The notes beneath the pieces were generated by a model. The model had not been told where the DNA came from and ran no database searches. It saw only the letters and a program-made list of their open reading frames with translations. Positions 1 through 5,865 of a stretch of DNA of 5,865 nt are shown here, in pieces. The translations under genes and the position numbers were made by a program. Where the stretch lies: positions 1 through 5,865 of the forward strand of contig JAJRBP010000012.1 of the NCBI GenBank assembly GCA_028679405.1, given 5' to 3'. The DNA comes from Methanoregulaceae archaeon (GTDB lineage: Archaea > Halobacteriota > Methanomicrobia > Methanomicrobiales > Methanospirillaceae). Numbering within the stretch: position 1 is the first letter of the stretch; each line of letters begins with the position of its first letter.

Positions 1-701
1 CTCTGGGAAAAGAACGGCGTCGAATAGTACGGGGAGGCGACCCGGACGACTCCGTCGCAGCTGCAGAGCCTGGTGAATGAAAACGTGTCAGCCAGGTCCT
101 GGTAAAACCGGTCCATGTGACTGTTGGGCAGGATGAGACCGATACCGCCGATCCCGACATGGTACTGGCCGTTCCCCAGCGGAAAGACCCACAGGTAGCC
201 AAGCCCTGGTATCCTGTTCCCGTAGACGCCCGCCTCGAGGTTTCCGTCCCCCCGCGATTCCACAAACACCCGGTGCTGTACGGTCGGCAGCGTCAGGTCC
301 GACCTGCAGGGCGGGAGGAATGCCCTTGCCACGCCGGTCGCATCCACGATGATATCATAGGCCTCTGCCTCCCCCGACCCCAGGTCCTGCTGCTTCAGGT
401 TCGTGCCTTTGGTAAGGTCCCGGAGGAGACGGGGCTTGTCAATGGTCCGGAGGGGTGTCTTTGCGACGAGGCCGTCGAAATTCATCAGGGACATCGGTTC
501 GATGAGGTATTTGTCCGGGTCGAGGCCGACTGCAGTAAGATACCGGTCTATCCAGGCGGGCGCACCCCAGCCGCATGAGCGGCATCCGCAGCGGGTGTCG
601 TGGTGCTTTCCCTTATAAATGTCCGGAGAAATTCCCTTCTTTTCGAGGAGCTTCCCCAGGTAACCCCCGGCAATCCCGGCCCCCGCAATCGCAACTTTCA
701 C
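1..701 (-). CDS. FAD-dependent geranylgeranyl reductase-like oxidoreductase (partial, C-terminus beyond window)
   Basis: Translation from a GTG at 701-699 gives 233 open codons to the window edge, so the C-terminus is missing. The N-terminus has a Rossmann dinucleotide-binding motif, GAGIAGGYLG (residues 7-16), followed by a beta strand ending in a short basic stretch. A cysteine-rich segment, CGCRSCGWG (38-46), follows; a Cys/Gly/Trp segment at this place is typical of archaeal geranylgeranyl reductases. DATG (120-123) is the second FAD-contact motif, and GYLWVFPLGNGQYHVGIGG (168-186) matches the family's GYxWxFP...VGIGG signature. Known members reduce the double bonds of geranylgeranyl chains on archaeal ether lipids or related prenyl compounds. 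The start is supported by a GGTGATC ribosome site and by a 4-base GTGA overlap with the upstream prenyltransferase, which implies translational coupling. The substrate is inferred only from family and neighbour. It could instead be a more distant FAD mono-oxygenase-like enzyme. Confidence is high for the fold and moderate for the reductase role. Confidence 0.82.
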   Translation of the reverse strand, partial: MKVAIAGAGIAGGYLGKLLEKKGISPDIYKGKHHDTRCGCRSCGWGAPAWIDRYLTAVGLDPDKYLIEPMSLMNFDGLVAKTPLRTIDKPRLLRDLTKGTNLKQQDLGSGEAEAYDIIVDATGVARAFLPPCRSDLTLPTVQHRVFVESRGDGNLEAGVYGNRIPGLGYLWVFPLGNGQYHVGIGGIGLILPNSHMDRFYQDLADTFSFTRLCSCDGVVRVASPYYSTPFFSQ

Positions 702-1645
702 CGGATCACCCCGGACGCTATCAAAATGATACTGATCGCCACCGCGTGTACCATAGATGCTCCGACCTGCTGCAGCATCAGCTTGTTGGCCTTCGCCTCG
801 AACCCGGGAAAAACCGAGTACATGACGCGGGTGCAGAGTTGATCGATTTTTGCACCAAGGACCGTGTTGATCCCGGCGATAACCGCCGTTGTAAGGACAA
901 GAGCATACGCAAGTTCCATGCTTCCGAGAATAACGGCGAGCGGGTAGAGCATCAGGATGGAAACGATCAGGGTAACGATGCCGTAGACTGTCGAGTGCGA
1001 CTGTTCCGGGTTCTGCACGGAAGAGGTGCATTTCCCTCCCAGACGGTCGGAATTCACATCCCTGCGCATCATCGACACGACGAAGCAGGTCACAGTCAGG
1101 CCATGCAGCAGCGACAGGATGAATGCCAGCAGCGAGAAGATGCCGGTCGCGGCATAGACGACGGTCACGGTGACGCCGACTACCAGCCAGGGAAAAATAT
1201 ACCACTCGGTGAGGGGCTTGTATGCCAGCCTTATCCGGGGATGATTGTACCCGTAATCGAAAAAGAAGCCGATTAAAATCAGTATTGGAATAAATATACG
1301 CTGCACCGTGAGGAACGCAGCGAGGACCAGGACGACGGCAGTGATAACAACCGACAGGTTCCTGTATTCTTCCACGGTTGCCCACCCGAACACGAGGGGC
1401 CGGTCCCGCCCGGTCTCCCTGCTCTTCTCATGCCGGTCGATCTCCAGGTCCATGATGTCGTTCCAGATATGGGCATCGATATGTACGAGAAGTGCTGCCA
1501 CCACCGCGAGGATGAACAGGCCCCAGTCGGCAGCAAATCCCCCGGCTTCCCACACGGTCACCACGAACCCGAGCAGGACGGCACACCCGGTAAAGGGGAT
1601 GAGCCCCTCGATCCGGAGGATTCGCCGGAAGGTGCGTGGATCCAT
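698..1645 (-). CDS. UbiA-family membrane prenyltransferase
   Basis: A complete 315-residue integral membrane protein with about eight or nine hydrophobic helices. Both aspartate-rich motifs of the UbiA superfamily are visible: NDIMDLEID (62-70) and RDVNSD (195-200, a DxxxD arrangement) followed by RLGGKCT, where the family usually has a Gly-Lys-Thr stretch. A YGYNHPRIRLAYKPLTEW segment (131-148) matches the conserved Tyr/Pro/Arg loop after the first motif. These motifs bind Mg-diphosphate, and such enzymes move a polyprenyl group from its diphosphate to an acceptor at the membrane. The ATG is preceded by GGGGGGT three bases upstream. The gene overlaps the downstream FAD reductase gene as GTGA, so the two are almost certainly co-expressed. 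Relatives include digeranylgeranylglyceryl phosphate synthase and quinone or chlorophyll prenyltransferases. The basic region after motif 1 (HEKSRETGRDRPLVFG, 72-87) resembles the general UbiA pattern and does not settle the acceptor, so no gene symbol is given. Confidence 0.9.
   Translation of the reverse strand: MDPRTFRRILRIEGLIPFTGCAVLLGFVVTVWEAGGFAADWGLFILAVVAALLVHIDAHIWNDIMDLEIDRHEKSRETGRDRPLVFGWATVEEYRNLSVVITAVVLVLAAFLTVQRIFIPILILIGFFFDYGYNHPRIRLAYKPLTEWYIFPWLVVGVTVTVVYAATGIFSLLAFILSLLHGLTVTCFVVSMMRRDVNSDRLGGKCTSSVQNPEQSHSTVYGIVTLIVSILMLYPLAVILGSMELAYALVLTTAVIAGINTVLGAKIDQLCTRVMYSVFPGFEAKANKLMLQQVGASMVHAVAISIILIASGVIR
704..712 (-). promoter_or_regulatory. Ribosome binding site of the reductase gene, inside the prenyltransferase gene
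   Basis: On the minus strand GGGGTGATC lies just upstream of the GTG at 701-699, with GGTG five bases from it. GGTGATC is complementary to the conserved 3' end of archaeal 16S rRNA (GATCACCTCC). It lies within the last codons of the prenyltransferase gene. It decides the otherwise unremarkable GTG start. Confidence 0.65.
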
Positions 1646-1847
1646 GTTACCCCCCTATGGGAGTTGTACAAATATCATTTTGTCTGCGAGAGGGACGAAA
1701 CGGCTCGTAAACTCTTCCAGGGGGCATCCCGCAGCAGACATACTGCCAGGTCCCCGTTAATCCCGGAGTTCTCTACCGGCATGCCGTAACAGATATGATC
1801 ACCTCGTCCGGATGCCCTTCGATCCCGGGAGTCCACATTCACTGCAT
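1646..1847. other. Intergenic region upstream of the prenyltransferase gene
   Basis: About 200 bases separate the lipoprotein terminator from the prenyltransferase start. Open frames on the plus strand here are extensions of antisense frames from the prenyltransferase gene. The stretch should contain the promoter of the prenyltransferase-reductase pair. AT-rich candidates on the minus strand are TGATATTTG (about 1670-1678) and AGTTTACGA (about 1707-1715), but neither is a strong archaeal TATA box. No RNA gene or repeat was seen. Confidence 0.4.
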
Positions 1848-1889
1848 AAGAAAAAAAGGATCAAAAAAGCCTGGGGAACCCGGTCCAGG
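1848..1889 (-). terminator. Hairpin plus two oligo-T runs downstream of the small lipoprotein gene
   Basis: On the minus strand CCTGG (1889-1885) can pair with CCAGG (1874-1870) around a 10-base loop. It is followed by C, six T (1868-1863), GATCC, and then seven T (1857-1851). Archaeal transcription commonly ends at oligo-T tracts, with or without a hairpin. The site is about 45 bases past the lipoprotein stop codon and separates that gene from the prenyltransferase pair. The stem is only five pairs, so the T-runs are the stronger part of the evidence. Confidence 0.62.
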
Positions 1890-1936
1890 GACTTCTGGCA
1901 CCGGTATACTTTTGCGAAAGGGAGTGGAGGCTCCGG

Positions 1937-2359
1937 TCAGCCCCGGGTACGGTACGGCGATGTCTGGTTCACGACTTTGTACCGGTTCCCGTTATTCATG
2001 GTCACGTATACCAGGATCTGATCGGTCTGGCCTGTCCCCTGGAAAGTCGCTGTTGCTCCTTTTTCAGCTTTAAGGAACTGGGTCTGGCTTGCCCCGTCAT
2101 CCCCGGTATAGATTACTTCTATGTTTTGTACCTGGTTCTGCCCTTCCCCGCCCGCAAATGTGACATCAATCGTGTTGTGGATCGCATCTTTCTGGCCTAC
2201 CTGAAAAACTACGTTACTGCCGGCAGGAAGCGTGTCTACGGTCCCCATGATGATATTCTCACGCGGTTCAGGAGGGTTATTTGCAGGAGGAACTGAGGTG
2301 CATCCGGCAAGGAGCGCACAAAGCAGGAGGATAATGACTGCAGGAAGAAATCGTTTCAT
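1937..2359 (-). CDS. Small putative lipoprotein of unknown function
   Basis: A 140-residue protein with a basic N-terminus (MKR), a hydrophobic stretch (about 4-19) and a lipobox, LLAGC, with Cys20 as the likely lipidated residue. This predicts a protein anchored on the outer face of the cytoplasmic membrane. A short Pro/Asn-rich linker (24-33) leads to a polar, Gly/Thr/Gln-rich domain with alternating hydrophobic residues, suggesting a beta-sandwich. No catalytic motif or cysteine pair is visible after the lipobox, so a binding or structural role is more likely than an enzyme. I do not recognise a named family. There is no clear Shine-Dalgarno site before the ATG. TATA-like sequences lie at about 2416-2424 (CATATAATG) and nearer at about 2385-2393 (CTAATAAGG); the nearer one would give an almost leaderless transcript. 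The gene ends before a good terminator, so it may be a single-gene unit. Confidence 0.8.
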   Translation of the reverse strand: MKRFLPAVIILLLCALLAGCTSVPPANNPPEPRENIIMGTVDTLPAGSNVVFQVGQKDAIHNTIDVTFAGGEGQNQVQNIEVIYTGDDGASQTQFLKAEKGATATFQGTGQTDQILVYVTMNNGNRYKVVNQTSPYRTRG

Positions 2360-2425
2360 GATAAAGGGCTAATATCCAGGCACCTTATTAGAATGTTTGG
2401 TCTCTTTGCAAATTCCATTATATGA

Positions 2426-2760
2426 CTACACAGCCTTTTCCGGGGAGATCTTCTGCGCCTTCACAAGATCCGGAGTCCGAGGGTCCGGTGAGAGCGAACA
2501 GATGCATGATGTCCTTTGACCCCCGGCTGCACGCCCCCAACCATCCCATGATCTCTTCCGCAGCAGGCTGGATATCCTGCCCGGTGATATTGATGAACCG
2601 GCACACGTCTGCCACTCCGGTATTGCCCGGAAAAGGAACCCGGTGTACTGGTGAACCAGTTCGTCCGGTGTCCGGTCGGATATCCCTCTGCTTATCCTGT
2701 GAAACCGCCGCGTGAAAGAATTTTCGCTCTCTGCATTCCAAAAAGAGATTCCAGACTTCC
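2426..2760 (-). pseudogene. Frameshifted gene remnant, family not recognised
   Basis: No single frame is convincingly coding across this stretch, yet codon choice typical of the neighbours appears in pieces on the minus strand. The first piece (about 2750-2615) reads naturally in the frame that includes DRTPDELVHQYTGFLFRAIPEW. Near 2608-2615 the coding pattern moves to another frame, with VCRFINITGQDIQPAAEEIM and then GWLGACSRGSKDIMHLFALT (to about 2485). Near 2475-2490 it returns to the first frame, which ends TPDLVKAQKISPEKAV before a TAG at 2428-2426. The stitched product is about 105-110 residues. It has no visible start codon or ribosome site, and its 5' end abuts the hydrolase stop codon, so the beginning may be lost. 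I do not recognise the family. Alternatives are sequencing errors in a real small gene, or chance open frames in a GC-rich spacer. The frameshift positions are estimates from reading codons by eye. Confidence 0.42.
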
Positions 2761-3672
2761 CTACCTGGCATTGCTGAGGAACGTCTGGACGATACCTGCA
2801 AATTCGTCGGGATACTGGTACATTACACCATGCCCGCCACCCCTCATGCGGACCATCCATGAATGGGGGACTTTTTGTGCAATAATCAGGGAATTTTCCG
2901 GCGGAGTGAGGACATCCTGGTCGCCGGCGACCAGGAGGAGGGGCTGCGTTATCCCGGGCAGGCGCGAATATGTGCCGTTCCACGACGCGACGGCTTCGTA
3001 CTGGCGCTGTACGTTTTCAGGGGGGTTCATGGTCGTCACCACCGGGAAGTACTTCGATGGGTCAGGGTTTTCTTTCAGCCACGCTGCCGGGAAAAGCTCC
3101 TTAAAGAGCCGTTCGCCCCGTTCCCTGTCGGTGCCGGAGGTATCCGCAAGGACTGCGAGGACTTCGGGTGACGGCGGTATCGCTTCCTTCCCGCCGGTAT
3201 CCCCTGCATAGAGGATGACTTTGTCCACTTTATCCGGGTAATCCAGCACCAGTTCCTGTGCGATATTCGTACCCATGGAGAAACCCATGACATTTGCTTT
3301 TGTGATGCCCAGTGCAGCCATGAGACCTGCAGTATCATCGGCGAAGATGCGGATAGAGTACTCCCTGTCGGAGGAGGTCGAGTTCCCCATGCCCCGGTTG
3401 TCGAAAATGATGACCCGGTTGTATTTCGCGAGCTCGTTTAGTACCCTCGGGTCCCAGAGGTCCATGGTCGACGAGTAGCCCATGATCATGACGAGCGGCT
3501 CCCCGGATCCTGCTTCCCGGTACGCAATCGTGATGTCGTCGACAGGGACTGATTTTATCGGGGATTTTGTGATATCAGGCTGCGAACCGGCACCTGTACA
3601 TCCGGCAGCGAGAACAAGGCCCGCGACCACGAGCAGCATGAAAGCGATTGAACAGATTTTCCTGGGAATCAT
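2761..3672 (-). CDS. Lipid-anchored alpha/beta hydrolase
   Basis: A 303-residue protein with a signal sequence and lipobox, LAAGC (21-25, Cys25 lipidated), so it is probably tethered outside the cell membrane. The mature part is a complete alpha/beta-hydrolase fold. MGYSS (64-68) stands where the oxyanion-hole HG motif usually lies, FDNRGMGNS (90-98) is the conserved strand-4 loop, GFSMG (130-134) is the nucleophile elbow with Ser132, GDQDVLTP (250-257) gives the acid (most likely Asp253), and GGGHG (278-282) supplies His281. The triad is intact, so an active esterase, lipase or peptidase-like enzyme is expected; the substrate cannot be read from the sequence. A lid region (about 160-240) has many charged residues and one possible N-glycosylation site (NGT, 232-234). 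The ATG is preceded by GGAG at 3679-3682 with six bases between. The gene is about 260 bases downstream of the flavodoxin gene, so it probably has its own promoter. Confidence 0.92.
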   Translation of the reverse strand: MIPRKICSIAFMLLVVAGLVLAAGCTGAGSQPDITKSPIKSVPVDDITIAYREAGSGEPLVMIMGYSSTMDLWDPRVLNELAKYNRVIIFDNRGMGNSTSSDREYSIRIFADDTAGLMAALGITKANVMGFSMGTNIAQELVLDYPDKVDKVILYAGDTGGKEAIPPSPEVLAVLADTSGTDRERGERLFKELFPAAWLKENPDPSKYFPVVTTMNPPENVQRQYEAVASWNGTYSRLPGITQPLLLVAGDQDVLTPPENSLIIAQKVPHSWMVRMRGGGHGVMYQYPDEFAGIVQTFLSNAR

Positions 3673-3929
3673 GATTTTCTCCGAATATTCACGTTCTTTG
3701 CGGGAAGGGATAAATTCATTCCGAACAGGACCGCGTGTGAAAATCCTGCATTGTGTATAGACATTTATTCAGGAGTGCAGGTATCAAACCGATCCTGGAT
3801 TCACCCCTGGTTTTTTTGGGAGTTCATTCCATCCGGGTCTGACAACCGGGATCAATGTTCACGTAAAGTGGGACAGCCTTCAGATTTCACGCTTTCCCGG
3901 GTTTTATTTTTTATGTTCCCCCGTTATGA
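3673..3929. other. Intergenic region between the flavodoxin and hydrolase genes
   Basis: These 257 bases contain no convincing gene; an open frame on the plus strand (3751-3954) has no ribosome site and an unnatural composition. On the minus strand an AT-rich patch, GAATGAATTTATCC (about 3711-3724), could be part of the hydrolase promoter, but it is weak. The oligo-T tracts here, at about 3810-3817 and 3902-3912, are on the plus strand, so they would not end transcription of the minus-strand flavodoxin gene. No tRNA-like fold or long inverted repeat was seen. Confidence 0.4.
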
Positions 3930-4454
3930 CTACTTTCCGCGGACTTTTCCCTGAAGGTCCTCTGCAAATTCTTCGGCATGGTTCAGGTCATCCGCACCCG
4001 GCCTGCCCTTATTCAATCCCCCGAACAGCCTGAGAAAACTGTTCGTGTTGAGACCGGGACAACCAAATTCACCGATAACCGTGTACCCCTTCTGCGTGAG
4101 TTTCTGCCTGATCTGCTTATGGTTGTTTTCCATAAATTCCCTGTTCGCAAAGGCGGCCGGGGCTCCATAGGTCGAAAAAAGGAATGCTTTTTTATCGTTC
4201 ACCTGCGGCAGGCGGTCGGCAAGGTCGAGGAGGGATGCATCGAACGTGGCGCTATAGATCCCTGAGCCGAATCCTACGAGGTCGTACTCCGAAAGCTCCT
4301 CAGGAGTAACCTGCCGGGGCGTTTTTACCTCCGCCCCAAGGACTTTTGCGATGACGTGTGCAATCTTCTCCGTATTTTTGTGGTGGTAGGAGAACACCAC
4401 CACGAGAGATCTCACGGACTGCGGATCCGTCAGTTCATTTCCCTTCATTTCCAT
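3930..4454 (-). CDS. Flavodoxin-like FMN protein
   Basis: A 174-residue protein with a flavodoxin fold. The first beta strand (VRSLVVVFSY) runs into the phosphate-binding loop SYHHKNTEKIA (residues 22-32), a variant of the usual S/T-x-T-G-N-T loop. A second FMN loop, FSTYGAPA, is at about 93-100. The C-terminal segment, GCPGLNTNSF then LFGGLNKGRPGADDLNHAEEF, matches a flavodoxin subgroup common in anaerobes that ends in an 'NKGRP..DL..A..FA' motif. Such proteins carry one or two electrons between redox enzymes in the cytoplasm. I chose the ATG at 4454-4452 because GGTGA lies five bases upstream; a GTG three codons earlier (4463) and an ATG two codons later are possible. The gene begins 18 bases after the radical SAM stop codon, so the two are likely co-transcribed. 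A partner role, reducing the radical SAM iron-sulfur clusters, is an inference from this context. Confidence 0.88.
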   Translation of the reverse strand: MEMKGNELTDPQSVRSLVVVFSYHHKNTEKIAHVIAKVLGAEVKTPRQVTPEELSEYDLVGFGSGIYSATFDASLLDLADRLPQVNDKKAFLFSTYGAPAAFANREFMENNHKQIRQKLTQKGYTVIGEFGCPGLNTNSFLRLFGGLNKGRPGADDLNHAEEFAEDLQGKVRGK

Positions 4455-4459
4455 TTGTT

Positions 4460-4464
4460 TCACC
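4460..4464 (-). promoter_or_regulatory. Ribosome binding site deciding the flavodoxin start
   Basis: GGTGA on the minus strand sits five bases before the ATG at 4454-4452 and fits the archaeal anti-Shine-Dalgarno sequence. It overlaps the alternative GTG start at 4463-4461, which makes that GTG less likely to be used. Confidence 0.55.
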
Positions 4465-4472
4465 TTTTCTCT

Positions 4473-5597
4473 TTAATGTCCTGTTCCACTGGTATGACCA
4501 CTTTTCCCCGGCTCCCACGCCCTGTTTGCCCGGAGTGCGCAGCCGCCGGCAGATTCCGTGAGGACCTCCGGCTGATCGCGGATTTGCCCAAGCAGCCTGG
4601 ACCGGAGCGCCTTCTCCAGCGGCACGGTCGCAAGGTTTGCGTCCGAGAACGGGGCAGCAGGGCACGGCTCGAGGTCTCCGGACGGGCTGACATGCACGAA
4701 TCCCCGCCCTGCGGCGAGGCACCCGCCATAGGCCTCCTCGTCGCCGGGGAAGCCGATGAAGAGCGCCGGGAACTTCCGGTTGAAACCGGCGAGAACTGCC
4801 TGCAGGTTTTTCTTCTGATCGGGGGTCAGGATGAGACCCTCAGTGCCGGCCTCCATCGGCACGTATTCTACGAAAGTGAAGGCACGGACCCCTGCACCGA
4901 TCATCTCCAGGACGAACGCTTCCCCGGTGACATCTGCAAAGTTCTCCCGCGTCGTGGTCACCGAGCAGCCGAAGAAGACGGAGCGGTCCTTCAGCCGCGT
5001 GCAGGCTGACAGAAGCCGGTCATAGACCCCGCTGCCCCGGCGCTGATCGGTATCCTCCCTGAATCCTTCGAAGCTGATGACCGGCACGAGGTTCCTGCAC
5101 TCAGCGATCGCATCGGCCATCGCTTCGTCGATCAGCAGGCCGTTCGTAAAGACCGGGAAGAGGACCCTGGGATGGGCCTTCGCGATCCTGAAGATCTCCC
5201 CGTGCCTGACGAGAGGTTCGCCCCCCGCGATGACGATGACCGAGACACCGAGCCCTGCAGCCTGCTCGACAACCGATGCGAGGACCTCCGGGCTCATCTC
5301 GGCCATGGGTTTTCCTCCACGGCCGTGCATGTAGCAGCCGGCACAGGCGAGGTTGCAGCGCGAGGTGATGCTCACGATCATGACCGGCGGGACGAGGAGC
5401 CTTTCCCGTTCGTGCCTCTTCCGGATGGCTGCTGCCTTCCGCTGGTGGTGCAGGATGACGGTGCCCGGAATGACGAGGGCCGGCTCCGCGGCAATGATCC
5501 GGACCGCCTGGCCGAGGGTCTCCCCAATCGTCGTATCGAACAGTTCACGGTACCGGCTCCTGCCTGCTTCCGATAGGACAGCCTGTCCGGTCATCAT
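4473..5597 (-). CDS. Radical SAM enzyme with C-terminal three-cysteine (SPASM/twitch-like) domain
   Basis: A 374-residue protein. The radical SAM signature SRCNLACAGCYMH places Cys81, Cys85 and Cys88 in CxxxCxxC spacing, binding the [4Fe-4S] cluster that cleaves S-adenosylmethionine. AGGEP (124-128) is the SAM amino-group motif, and FTNG (150-153) marks the next strand. An N-terminal helical part (1-70) precedes the barrel. After the barrel, GGCLAAGRGFVHVSPSGDLE and PCPAAPFSD form a SPASM-like segment with Cys293 and Cys312, and Cys353 follows near the end. Only three cysteines are present here, so at most one auxiliary cluster with an open site is expected. The first ATG of a pair (5597) is chosen because GGAGG stands five bases upstream and because it overlaps the upstream stop codon as ATGA; an in-frame GTG at 5642 is less likely. 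Family members modify peptides, cofactors or small molecules. The substrate is unknown, and no precursor peptide is visible beside it. Confidence 0.93.
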   Translation of the reverse strand: MMTGQAVLSEAGRSRYRELFDTTIGETLGQAVRIIAAEPALVIPGTVILHHQRKAAAIRKRHERERLLVPPVMIVSITSRCNLACAGCYMHGRGGKPMAEMSPEVLASVVEQAAGLGVSVIVIAGGEPLVRHGEIFRIAKAHPRVLFPVFTNGLLIDEAMADAIAECRNLVPVISFEGFREDTDQRRGSGVYDRLLSACTRLKDRSVFFGCSVTTTRENFADVTGEAFVLEMIGAGVRAFTFVEYVPMEAGTEGLILTPDQKKNLQAVLAGFNRKFPALFIGFPGDEEAYGGCLAAGRGFVHVSPSGDLEPCPAAPFSDANLATVPLEKALRSRLLGQIRDQPEVLTESAGGCALRANRAWEPGKSGHTSGTGH

Positions 5598-5865
5598 AGG
5601 GGCCTCCTGCCGGAGTGTCTTTTCAGGATCATGACAGCCCACCCGGCGAGTGCCGCGAAGAGGGCAAGGAAGCTGAGTGTCGAGAAGGAGAACTTGATGA
5701 CATACATGGCGCTCGTGAATAGTGCGACAGGGTCCAGCCTTGCCGGGTAAGTGAGGAGCAGGGTGATGACACCGGCATTCTCGAGATAGTCCGCAGTTGC
5801 CCCGAAGACCGGCAGGAGGTTAAGCCCGGTCCACGGGCTGTCTGCCGGGAGCCACCGGGCAAGGA
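5594..5865 (-). CDS. Integral membrane protein of unknown function (partial, N-terminus beyond window)
   Basis: The last 89 residues are visible, ending in a TGA at 5596-5594 that overlaps the radical SAM ATG as ATGA. Codon choice matches the neighbours (many C- or G-ending codons), and the frame is open to the window edge. A hydrophobic segment containing PVFGATADYLENAG (18-31) carries an Asp and Glu-Asn pair inside an otherwise apolar helix. A long hydrophobic stretch (about 46-80) follows, and the tail is basic (KRHSGRRPL), suggesting a cytoplasmic C-terminus. Buried acidic 'D..EN' helices occur in small multi-helix membrane proteins of unknown function, but I cannot name the family. The overlap implies coupling to the radical SAM gene, so it may transport, anchor or sense the product. 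That is inference only. Confidence 0.72.
   Translation of the reverse strand, partial: LARWLPADSPWTGLNLLPVFGATADYLENAGVITLLLTYPARLDPVALFTSAMYVIKFSFSTLSFLALFAALAGWAVMILKRHSGRRPL
5603..5607 (-). promoter_or_regulatory. Ribosome binding site deciding the radical SAM start
   Basis: GGAGG on the minus strand lies five bases before the ATG at 5597-5595, within the last codons of the upstream membrane-protein gene. It supports the ATG over the GTG at 5642, which would add 15 unusual residues. Confidence 0.7.

Noticed and set aside
575..1276. A 233-residue plus-strand open frame
   Set aside because: It is antisense to the prenyltransferase and reductase genes, lacks hydrophobic or motif structure, and is a by-product of GC-rich coding on the other strand.
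2651..3211. A 186-residue plus-strand open frame opposite the hydrolase
   Set aside because: It is the shadow of the hydrolase gene, with no ribosome site or recognisable domain.
3751..3954. Possible small plus-strand gene in the flavodoxin-hydrolase gap
   Set aside because: Its composition is unlike the neighbours, it has no ribosome site, and it runs into the end of the flavodoxin gene on the other strand.
2418..3960. Similar TATGACTAC strings at about 2421 and 3925, considered as a repeat
   Set aside because: The match is only about nine bases with loose similarity after it; chance is the simplest explanation.
4356..5009. A 217-residue plus-strand open frame
   Set aside because: It lies antisense to the flavodoxin and radical SAM genes, whose motifs are unambiguous.
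5598..5642. Upstream GTG start for the radical SAM gene
   Set aside because: The extra 15 residues have no ribosome site, while the ATG at 5597 has GGAGG and an ATGA overlap with the upstream gene.
5629..5862. A 77-residue minus-strand frame at the right edge
   Set aside because: The frame that ends at 5594 encodes hydrophobic helices with typical codon choice and couples to the radical SAM gene; this one is Ser/Arg-rich and off-frame.

Overview
The window looks like chromosomal DNA from a methanogenic archaeon, probably of the order Methanomicrobiales. This rests on overall character rather than a marker gene: a fairly GC-rich sequence, Shine-Dalgarno sites of the GGTGATC type that match the archaeal 16S 3' end, an oligo-T terminator, small Gly-Cys lipoproteins, and an archaeal-type geranylgeranyl-reductase-like flavoprotein beside a UbiA prenyltransferase. 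No rRNA, tRNA, CRISPR array, insertion sequence or phage gene was found. Every credible gene lies on the minus strand, so transcription runs from high to low coordinates.

Region 1 (5865 to 3930) is a tight cluster. It holds the C-terminal end of an unrecognised membrane protein (cut by the window edge), a 374-residue radical SAM enzyme with a C-terminal three-cysteine domain, and a 174-residue flavodoxin-like protein. The membrane protein and the radical SAM gene share an ATGA stop/start overlap, and the flavodoxin gene starts 18 bases after the radical SAM stop codon. This suggests one operon in which the flavodoxin could be the electron donor for the radical SAM enzyme. The substrate cannot be read from the sequence.

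Region 2 (3929 to 1846) is looser. A 257-base gap precedes a lipid-anchored alpha/beta hydrolase with a complete Ser-Asp-His triad. After it comes a stretch of about 335 bases whose coding signal jumps between frames, best read as a frameshifted gene remnant. A small 140-residue putative lipoprotein follows and ends in a hairpin plus two T-runs, the only convincing terminator in the window.

Region 3 (1845 to 1) carries a UbiA-family membrane prenyltransferase whose stop codon overlaps, as GTGA, the GTG start of an FAD-dependent geranylgeranyl-reductase-like protein that runs off the window. Together they suggest a prenyl-transfer plus prenyl-reduction step on an isoprenoid lipid or lipid-quinone-like molecule; the acceptor is unknown.
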